Shown piece after piece: positions 7,504 to 12,739 of a stretch of DNA of 12,739 nt (its first letter is position 1; every line of letters starts with the position of its first letter). A model generated the notes under the pieces. It searched no databases and had not been told where the DNA came from. It saw only the letters and a list, made by a program, of their open reading frames with translations. The position numbers were made by a program, and so were the translations under genes. Origin of the DNA: Bacillota bacterium (GTDB taxonomy: Bacteria > Bacillota_A > Clostridia > Peptostreptococcales > Anaerovoracaceae); contig JAFTHD010000019.1 in NCBI GenBank assembly GCA_017457585.1, positions 1 through 12,739 on the forward strand. The letters are read 5' to 3'.

Positions 7504-9945
7504 ATGAAGAATTTCAGATTATTCAGTTATCTGTTCGTTATACTCTTCTTCTCTGTGTCAACGCATGCCCGGCAGCAGGACAAGCTGTCGGGCATCCTCA
7601 GGGGAGAGCTTCAGTACAGCATGGAACAGCTTCAGAAGCAGGAGGTGAAACCGTATTACCTGTCCCTCCGCCTGACCGACCAGTACAATTCAGTGGTGAG
7701 CAGCTCCTTCGGCGCTACGTTCACTTCTACCGAAACGCATGTCCGTACCCTTGTTCCGCAGGTTCGCGTCGGCGACCGTCGGCTCGACAACTATAAATAT
7801 ACCACTCAGGCAGTCCAGGCCCGACAAGGTCAGCAGGCTCCCGTGATGCTTGTCTCCCTGGACGATGATGCCTCAGAAAGCCTTCGTGCCAGTATCTGGG
7901 AGGAGCTGCAGAAACGCTATGACACGGCGCTCTCCGTCTATGAGCAGACGAAGAGCAAGCTGACGACAAGCGCTGCGCAGGAGGACAAGGCCGACTGTTT
8001 CTCGGATGCTCCCGTGGAGAGTTACTACGAGGATCCCGTTCCCGCCCAACTTCTCACGATCGACCGCAAGGCCTGGGAGGAAAAGCTGAACGAGGTGAGT
8101 GCCGTTTTCAGGAACTGTCCCGAGCTGAGTGCCGGCAGTGCTTCGATCGACTATGAGGTTTCCCGTGTCTATTTCGTAAACACCGATGGCACGGAGGTGG
8201 TTCAGAACCGTACCGGTGCCCGCGTGATGATCCAGGTGAGCATGATGACTGACGACGGTATGGAGCTTCCGCTGCTGCAGGATTTCTTCTCCAGCCGTGC
8301 CGACAGCCTTCCTTCCACTGACGTTCTGTTGTCGGCAGCCCGCGACCTTCTTGAACGCGTGAAGGCGCTGAAGGATGCTCCCGTGGCGAATCCCTATACG
8401 GGTCCCGCGATCCTGTCGGGTCCTGCGAGCGGCGTTTTCTTCCATGAGATCTTCGGTCACCGCCTGGAAGGCCACCGTCTGAAGGAAGGCGGCGAGACGT
8501 TCAAGGACATGGTCGGCAAGCCTGTGCTGCCCAAGGAGTTCCAGGTTTACTGCGACCCGACGCTGGAGCGTTATGCGGGCAAGGAGCTGAACGGCCATTA
8601 CCTTTACGATAGCGAGGGCGTGAAGGCTCGCCGTGTGGATAACGTGGTGAACGGCGAGCTGAAGGAGTTCCTGATGAGCCGTGTCCCGCTGGACGGTTTT
8701 CCCCAGAGCAACGGTCATGGCCGTGCTGATTCTTCGAAGGATCCCGTGAGCCGTCAGTCGAACCTTGTCGTGGAGACGGTGAAGCCCTTTACGGATGTTG
8801 AACTCCGTCGGATGCTGACGGATGAGGCCAAGCGGCAGGGGAAGGAATACGGCTATTATTTCCGTACGGTGACGAGCGGATATACGACGACGGGCCAAGG
8901 CGGTTCGCTGAATTCCTTCAGTGTCACTCCCGTTGAGGTTTACCGTGTGTATGTTGACGGCCGTAAGGACGAACTTGTGCGCGGCGTCGAGCTGATCGGC
9001 ACAGCCTTGTCGATGTTCTCCCATATCACATCGGCAGGCGACACTCCCTCGACTTTCACCGGTGTGTGCGGTGCGGAGTCAGGCTGGGTTCCCGTGACAG
9101 CTTCCTCTCCTGCAATCTTCGTGAGCCAGATAGAGACGCAGCGTCATCAGAAGACGCAGAAGATTCCGCAATTGCTTCCAGCTCCTTCTTTCGGTGAAGA
9201 GACTTCCCGTCCGTCGTTTTCTGACGATGTGCTGTTCCGTGCGATGAATGACGAGCTGAAACGCACGACGGACAGTCTTCAGATCAGCGGTGCTCCCCGT
9301 CCTTTCTGGGCTTCCTATTATGCAAACCGTTATCGGAAAATCGACATTACGGGTGAACTGGGCGGTGTGTCACATTCCGAGGTCACTCCGTGGATGATGA
9401 TAGGAGCCGTTCAGGTGCCGATCGGAAACTTCAAGCGCAACAGTGAGATCCGCGGTCTTCCTAACGTTTTTGGCGGCGGTCTTCCTGCGGATGCTTCTTA
9501 CGATGCTTTGCGCCGGTCCTATTGGGGTCTGAGCGATGCTGCTTACAAGGTGTCTGTGAACTCTTATTCCAGGAAGATGGCGCACCTGAGGGAGCATCCC
9601 CTTCCGAAGTCGCTGGACCAGATTCCCGACATGCAGCGTGTGATCCCCGTAGAGGGCATGGAGGAACGGACGTTACCGTATGAGATCGATGAAGAGTCTC
9701 TGAACAGGCTTGTGCGTGAACTGTCAGCGGTTTTTCTGGACTATCCCGAATTATTTAAAACTTCGGTGAAGATTCTCGGTGCAACGATGGACACGTACCG
9801 TCTGACGTCAGAGGGTGTGCGTCTGAAACAGCCTCAGGACTATCTGACGGTGAAGGCTTCCGCTACGTTCCGCGATGACGAGCATGTGGAATGGACGGAT
9901 GGTATGACGCTGGTCTTTGCCCGTCCCTCGGAGATACCCCTCTAG
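7504..9945 (+). CDS. Secreted TldD/PmbA-family metallopeptidase, TldD half plus start of a TldE-like half (frame broken at 3' end)
   Basis: TldD-family zinc peptidases degrade or trim unstructured peptides; E. coli TldD works in the cytosol with the non-catalytic partner TldE (PmbA). This 813-residue frame differs in starting with a Sec-type signal peptide (KNFRLFSYLFVILFFSV, probable cleavage after Ala22), so it should act in the periplasm or outside. Residues about 28-560 form a full TldD: an N-terminal domain, then GPASGVFFHEIFGHRLEGHR with the HExxxH zinc motif at 314-319 (His314, Glu315, His319), and CGAESGWVPV with Cys522 at the place of the third zinc ligand in E. coli TldD. From about 576 a second, diverged copy begins (LFRAMNDELKRTTDSLQ aligns with SGILRGELQYSMEQLQ at 29). 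The frame ends early with TAG at 9943-9945. The homology continues in another frame, so this is not the true C-terminus. It is monocistronic, behind a terminator, and more G+C-rich than its neighbours. Confidence 0.85.
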   Translation: MKNFRLFSYLFVILFFSVSTHARQQDKLSGILRGELQYSMEQLQKQEVKPYYLSLRLTDQYNSVVSSSFGATFTSTETHVRTLVPQVRVGDRRLDNYKYTTQAVQARQGQQAPVMLVSLDDDASESLRASIWEELQKRYDTALSVYEQTKSKLTTSAAQEDKADCFSDAPVESYYEDPVPAQLLTIDRKAWEEKLNEVSAVFRNCPELSAGSASIDYEVSRVYFVNTDGTEVVQNRTGARVMIQVSMMTDDGMELPLLQDFFSSRADSLPSTDVLLSAARDLLERVKALKDAPVANPYTGPAILSGPASGVFFHEIFGHRLEGHRLKEGGETFKDMVGKPVLPKEFQVYCDPTLERYAGKELNGHYLYDSEGVKARRVDNVVNGELKEFLMSRVPLDGFPQSNGHGRADSSKDPVSRQSNLVVETVKPFTDVELRRMLTDEAKRQGKEYGYYFRTVTSGYTTTGQGGSLNSFSVTPVEVYRVYVDGRKDELVRGVELIGTALSMFSHITSAGDTPSTFTGVCGAESGWVPVTASSPAIFVSQIETQRHQKTQKIPQLLPAPSFGEETSRPSFSDDVLFRAMNDELKRTTDSLQISGAPRPFWASYYANRYRKIDITGELGGVSHSEVTPWMMIGAVQVPIGNFKRNSEIRGLPNVFGGGLPADASYDALRRSYWGLSDAAYKVSVNSYSRKMAHLREHPLPKSLDQIPDMQRVIPVEGMEERTLPYEIDEESLNRLVRELSAVFLDYPELFKTSVKILGATMDTYRLTSEGVRLKQPQDYLTVKASATFRDDEHVEWTDGMTLVFARPSEIPL

Positions 9946-10793
9946 AGGAGCTGAAGGGCAGGATCCGCCGGTTTGCTGATGACATGATGTCGTTGAAGGA
10001 GGCTCCGTATCAGGACGATTATTACAAGGGTCCTGTTCTGTTCCGCAACAAGATGTCGTATCTCACGTTCATGAACCGCCTTCTGAAACCCGGCCAGCTC
10101 ATTGCCGTTCAGAACAACCTCCAGCAGATGCCGGATGCCTTCGGTCAGCGTCTGGGGAAGACGGTCATCGACCCGAGAATCAGCGTAGTGAATTACAGTG
10201 GGAAACCGGAGTATCAGGGAGTGAGATTGTCGGGCAGCTACAGACTGGATGCCGACGGCATGAAGCCTGCTGATGAGACGGTTCTTGTGGAGAAAGGTGT
10301 GCTGAAGAAGCTTTTAAACCGTACGACCCCCGCCGAATATGCGGAATCTTCCACAGGCAGCAGCCGTTTTGCGAACGATGTGCTGCGTCCTTTCCCCACA
10401 ACAGGTTTCGGTACTGTTCACGTAAAAGCGGAAGGCGGCACTGTGAATGACGATAAAATGGAGAAGGAACTCTGCAAGTCGGCGAAAAAGAAACAGGATT
10501 ATGTCTATGTCATAGACACTCCCGTTGACTATGACCTTCCCCGTCTTTACCGTATGGATGTGAAGACGGGTGAGAAGTTGATGATGAAGACGAACAAGAT
10601 CAAGCTTCCCACGCTTGATCAACTGGAGAAGCTCGGTGCTGTCAGTTCTCAGGAAAACGTGATGAACGACGTGGCGGGTTACAACCATTCCTTCATCTAT
10701 CCTTCCGCTTTCATCGTCAATGATTACGATATGGAAAAGCCTGTCCTGACGAGCAGTAAGATACCATCCTTGACCTATCCGCTGCAACGCTGA
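9891..10793 (+). CDS. Downstream fragment of the same gene: C-terminal part of the TldE-like half (shifted frame)
   Basis: This frame continues the preceding gene after a one-base shift. The first 15 or so codons from the ATG at 9891 read the upstream region out of frame. Homology resumes at LEELKGRIRRFADD (about 9939 on). Aligned to the first half, YKGPVLFRNKMSYLTFMNRLL sits where YTGPAILSG...FFHEIFGHRLE is, so the HExxxH zinc motif is missing. The end, HSFIYPSAFIVNDYDMEK...KIPSLTYP, matches VTASSPAIFVSQIETQ...KIPQLLPAP of the first half but has no Cys equivalent to Cys522. This pattern fits TldE/PmbA, the non-catalytic partner. With one base added, the complete gene 7504-10793 would encode 1096 residues. 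It is unlikely to be translated alone: it has no separate start signal and no signal peptide. It is a fragment of either a pseudogene or a misread gene. Confidence 0.75.
   Translation: MDGWYDAGLCPSLGDTPLEELKGRIRRFADDMMSLKEAPYQDDYYKGPVLFRNKMSYLTFMNRLLKPGQLIAVQNNLQQMPDAFGQRLGKTVIDPRISVVNYSGKPEYQGVRLSGSYRLDADGMKPADETVLVEKGVLKKLLNRTTPAEYAESSTGSSRFANDVLRPFPTTGFGTVHVKAEGGTVNDDKMEKELCKSAKKKQDYVYVIDTPVDYDLPRLYRMDVKTGEKLMMKTNKIKLPTLDQLEKLGAVSSQENVMNDVAGYNHSFIYPSAFIVNDYDMEKPVLTSSKIPSLTYPLQR
9926..9945 (+). other. Frameshift site in the TldD-TldE fusion gene
   Basis: The upstream frame reads Glu-Ile-Pro-Leu-stop at 9931-9945. The frame one base back reads Pro-Leu-Glu-Glu-Leu and continues the homology without a gap. 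The likely cause is one missing base near the CCCC run at 9936-9939. The repaired length, 3291 bases, is an exact multiple of three. No X-XXY-YYZ slippery heptamer precedes the stop, so programmed -1 frameshifting is not supported. Confidence 0.75.
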
Positions 10794-10825
10794 TCGTTTG
10801 GTTCAGGGTTTACGGCTGCACCTCG

Positions 10826-10848
10826 GCAATTGATGCAAGCATCATTGC
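10826..10848. repeat. Near-perfect inverted repeat downstream of the peptidase gene
   Basis: The arms GCAATTGATG and CATCATTGC pair over 9 bp with one bulged T and a 4-nt CAAG loop. The repeat lies 33 nt after the stop of the peptidase gene. It is flanked by two direct copies of CTCGG (10822-10826 and 10850-10854) and, further out, by the complementary 7-mers TGATCGT (10791-10797) and ACGATCA (10860-10866). No U-tract follows, so it is not a classical terminator alone. It may protect the mRNA 3' end or be part of a larger fold with the next hairpin. Confidence 0.5.
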
Positions 10849-10870
10849 TCTCGGTTTGCACGATCATTCA

Positions 10871-10904
10871 AGTAGAGACATCACATGGGGGTGTCTCTAT
10901 TTGT
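10871..10904 (+). terminator. Probable terminator hairpin after the peptidase gene
   Basis: TAGAGACA (10873-10880) pairs perfectly with TGTCTCTA (10892-10899). G-U and C-G pairs extend the stem inwards (10881/10891, 10882/10890), and G-U and A-T pairs extend it outwards. Only a short TTTG follows, so the U-tract is weak. It lies before the sigma-factor promoter and probably limits read-through from the peptidase gene. Confidence 0.5.
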
Positions 10905-10954
10905 CGTAAATGACAAAAAAAAGACAAAAGCAAAGGAATTCAAAGATTTATTTG

Positions 10955-10962
10955 TATATTTG
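10955..10962 (+). promoter_or_regulatory. Bacteroidota -7 promoter element (TATATTTG) for the sigma/anti-sigma operon
   Basis: TATATTTG matches the Bacteroidota primary-sigma -7 consensus TAnnTTTG at every fixed position. It lies 41 nt upstream of the GTG start of the sigma-factor gene, in an A+T-rich stretch. No clear TTTG -33 element is seen at the expected distance upstream, where the sequence is A-rich (10921-10936). Basal expression from the housekeeping sigma factor is therefore likely. Transcription would start near 10968-10972. Confidence 0.55.
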
Positions 10963-11002
10963 CATACGAAGAAAATAACAAATCTCTATAATATAACTCG
11001 TA

Positions 11003-11506
11003 GTGAGCAAGGATTCGGATTTTGAGAGGTTTTACCAGCAGCAATATGCCAATCTTTTCTATTTTGCCCTGCAGATGGTGAAGGATGAGGAGGTGTGCCG
11101 CGATATCGTGAGCGGCGCATTGGCTAAGGCTTGGGAAAACTTCGACGAATACCATGCCACCAAATTAAGAAATTATGCCTATACCATGGTGCACGGCAAG
11201 TGTGTGGACTATGTAAGACATGAGTTGGCAAAGACACGCTATGCCGACTTCTACCGCCGTATGTTCAGCGAACAGGAGTCGGGCTATTCATACGAGGAAA
11301 CCGACCGACAGATCTCTCTCATCCATGAGATGCTCGGGCGTTTCTCTCCCAAGACGCGTTATATCCTTGAACAATGTTATTTCCACGACCGCCGTTACAA
11401 AGATGTGGCAGAGGAAATGAACATCAGTGTGAATACCGTGAAGAAACATATCATGAACGCATTGAAGACTTTCAGACGGGAACTGAAGTCGGAAGATGAC
11501 GGATGA
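11003..11506 (+). CDS. ECF-type RNA polymerase sigma factor (sigma-70 family, Bacteroidota)
   Basis: The 167-residue protein would direct RNA polymerase to target promoters once released from its anti-sigma factor. Sigma region 2 lies at about 9-75 (FYQQQYANLFYFALQMVKDEEVCRD, then ALAKAWENFDEY), and region 4 at about 100-158. The latter has RYILEQCYFHDRRYKDVAEEMNIS and the helix-turn-helix recognition stretch SVNTVKKHIMNALKTFR. The length is normal for an ECF factor, with no C-terminal extension. The start must be GTG at 11003: an in-frame TAA lies at 10994-10996, no ATG occurs before region 2, and the next in-frame ATG (about codon 24) would remove part of region 2. A FecR-like anti-sigma gene follows after 75 nt. 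In this phylum such pairs usually control a nearby SusC/SusD locus through a transporter with an N-terminal signalling domain. The direct targets are unknown. Confidence 0.93.
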   Translation: MSKDSDFERFYQQQYANLFYFALQMVKDEEVCRDIVSGALAKAWENFDEYHATKLRNYAYTMVHGKCVDYVRHELAKTRYADFYRRMFSEQESGYSYEETDRQISLIHEMLGRFSPKTRYILEQCYFHDRRYKDVAEEMNISVNTVKKHIMNALKTFRRELKSEDDG

Positions 11507-11581
11507 TAACCCTCGTTTGCAAAAAAACAATAATATTTTCCCCGAAAGGGTACCATAAAGGATTGATATACCGATATAATA

Positions 11582-12739
11582 ATGATGAATAGGAAGGACG
11601 ATCATAATGATGATGTGCTGGAAAGGATCATCGACTTAGCTGAGGGCGGGCGTGAACTGACCGACGAAGAACTTGTATCACTGATGCAAGACGAGGAGGC
11701 TCTGCGCGCCTACAGAGAGATGATGCTCATGAAAAGTGCCGTCAGCATGGCTGCTGACAAGGAATCTCCCGATACTGAAGACATACCAGAGAAAAAGACA
11801 CTGTTCTCTTTCTTCACTCCCAAGATCCTGAAATATGCCGCTGCCTGTCTGCTGCTGATCGCAGGCATCGGAGTGTTGTACATCAAGAATCAGAAGGATA
11901 GGGGATATGTTGCGTTCGAACGTGTGGACAAGATTCCTGAAATCGTCGTATCTGCCGACGGAAAGGATCATAAGATTGAGAAAAAGGAAGCCTCGAAAAA
12001 AGAGAAGCAGCAGACGGATGTTACTCCTTCTTCCATCCTCAGCAGGGAGCCCGACGGTAAGCTGGTGCTCGACTATGCCCGTGCCGAAGGATATGCCGTG
12101 AGCAATGAAGTAGAGAAACATATCGCGACGATACCACCGGGAAAAGATTTGAAAATCGTTCTGGCCGACGGTACGGAGGTGTTCCTCTATGCAGACAGCA
12201 AACTTACCTATCCGTCGCAGTTCGTGGGAAAAGAACGGCGTGTGGTACTTCGGGGACAGGCTTATTTCAAGGTGGCAAAAGATGCGGCTCATCCGTTTAT
12301 CATCCACACGGATGATTTTGAAGCCCGTGTGCTCGGAACAGAACTGAACGTACGCAGCTATGGCAAGGGAAACGGTCATGTGGCTCTCGTGAATGGTTCA
12401 GTAATGGTGACACATGCGTCGTCGAAGGGTGTTATCCTGAGACCCGGACAGACAGCAGCTTTGAGCGACAACCAGTTGGTGGTAAAGGAGGAGAATATGG
12501 ACAGCTATACCTATTGGCTGAAGGGTTACCTCTTCTTCGATGATTCTCCGTTGCTGGATGTGGCACAGGCATTGGGCAGATGGTACAATGTGAATGTGGT
12601 GTTTACCAACGAAGCCGTCAAAGACAAACATATCCGCTATTATTGTCTGCGAAACGAATCCATCCATCAGGCCATCAACCTTCTCAACGGCTTGAAGGAA
12701 TTCCAGGTAGAGCTGAAAGAGAATACGCTGTTTATCAAA
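11582..12739 (+). CDS. FecR-family anti-sigma factor with DUF4974-type C-terminus (3' end at window edge)
   Basis: An inner-membrane anti-sigma factor that would hold the preceding ECF sigma factor until a transporter signals ligand uptake. The frame is open to the last base, giving 386 codons with no stop. The sequence ends in NTLFIK, which looks like the usual end of the family, so little is probably missing. Seen: a cytoplasmic N-terminal part with acidic helices (about 8-60), one membrane segment at about 83-101 (ILKYAAACLLLIAGIGVLYI), a lysine-rich periplasmic linker (KIEKKEASKKEKQQ), a FecR domain at about 180-275 (PPGKDLKIVLADGTEVFLYADSKLTYP, RGQAYFKVAKDAAHPFIIHT, LGTELNVRSY), and a DUF4974-like end at about 312-386 (WLKGYLFFDDSPLLDVAQALGRWY). 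Two adjacent in-frame ATGs (11582 and 11585) are possible starts. It is co-directional with, and probably cotranscribed with, the sigma gene. Confidence 0.92.
   Translation, partial: MMNRKDDHNDDVLERIIDLAEGGRELTDEELVSLMQDEEALRAYREMMLMKSAVSMAADKESPDTEDIPEKKTLFSFFTPKILKYAAACLLLIAGIGVLYIKNQKDRGYVAFERVDKIPEIVVSADGKDHKIEKKEASKKEKQQTDVTPSSILSREPDGKLVLDYARAEGYAVSNEVEKHIATIPPGKDLKIVLADGTEVFLYADSKLTYPSQFVGKERRVVLRGQAYFKVAKDAAHPFIIHTDDFEARVLGTELNVRSYGKGNGHVALVNGSVMVTHASSKGVILRPGQTAALSDNQLVVKEENMDSYTYWLKGYLFFDDSPLLDVAQALGRWYNVNVVFTNEAVKDKHIRYYCLRNESIHQAINLLNGLKEFQVELKENTLFIK

Noticed and set aside
7873..9024. Long reverse-strand open frame of 383 codons opposite the peptidase gene
   Set aside because: It is the antisense shadow of a G+C-rich coding region. 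Its translation is rich in His and Arg and has no domain-like pattern, while the + strand has a clear metallopeptidase.
9926..9945. Programmed -1 ribosomal frameshift joining the two peptidase frames
   Set aside because: The codons before the stop (ATA CCC CTC) do not form an X-XXY-YYZ slippery site, and re-pairing one base back gives mismatches. A one-base indel near the C4 run is simpler.
1..12739. CRISPR array, tRNA or rRNA gene, insertion sequence or phage genes
   Set aside because: No regularly spaced repeats, no tRNA-like or rRNA-like segment, and no transposase or integrase motif were seen; almost all sequence is accounted for by the listed genes.

Overview
The window looks like chromosomal DNA from a gut-type Bacteroidota (Bacteroides, Parabacteroides or Prevotella relatives). 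The evidence is a SusC/SusD pair, Bacteroidota-only DUF lipoproteins, an ECF sigma/FecR pair with a DUF4974-type tail, a TAnnTTTG promoter element, and starts that lack a clear Shine-Dalgarno. All supported genes lie on the + strand. Genus and species cannot be fixed by eye.

Region 1 (1-7398) is the 3' part of a polysaccharide-utilisation-type operon. It holds the barrel part of a SusC TonB-dependent transporter (5' end outside the window), its SusD partner, a DUF4959/DUF5126/DUF5000 lipoprotein, and a DUF4998 plus F5/8 type C (discoidin-like) lipoprotein. The genes are 2-34 nt apart and end at a strong rho-independent terminator. SusC and SusD would import a glycan or other ligand across the outer membrane. 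The two extra lipoproteins probably add surface-binding modules. No glycoside hydrolase or lyase lies in the window, so the substrate is unknown.

Region 2 (7504-10793) is the most unusual part: a monocistronic gene for a secreted TldD/PmbA-family metallopeptidase built as an internal duplication. The first half has the zinc motif HEIFGH and the later Cys ligand. The second half follows the same plan but lacks these residues, like TldE/PmbA. It therefore resembles a TldD-TldE heterodimer fused in one exported chain. The reading frame is broken once, near a run of four C at 9936-9939. One added base there restores a 1096-residue protein, so this is either a sequencing error or a recent pseudogene.

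Region 3 (10794-11002) is a non-coding gap with two hairpins and a consensus Bacteroidota -7 promoter element. Region 4 (11003-12739) encodes an ECF sigma factor (GTG start) and a FecR-like anti-sigma factor whose stop lies at or beyond the window edge. By the usual gene order these would control a second SusC/SusD locus just downstream, outside the window.
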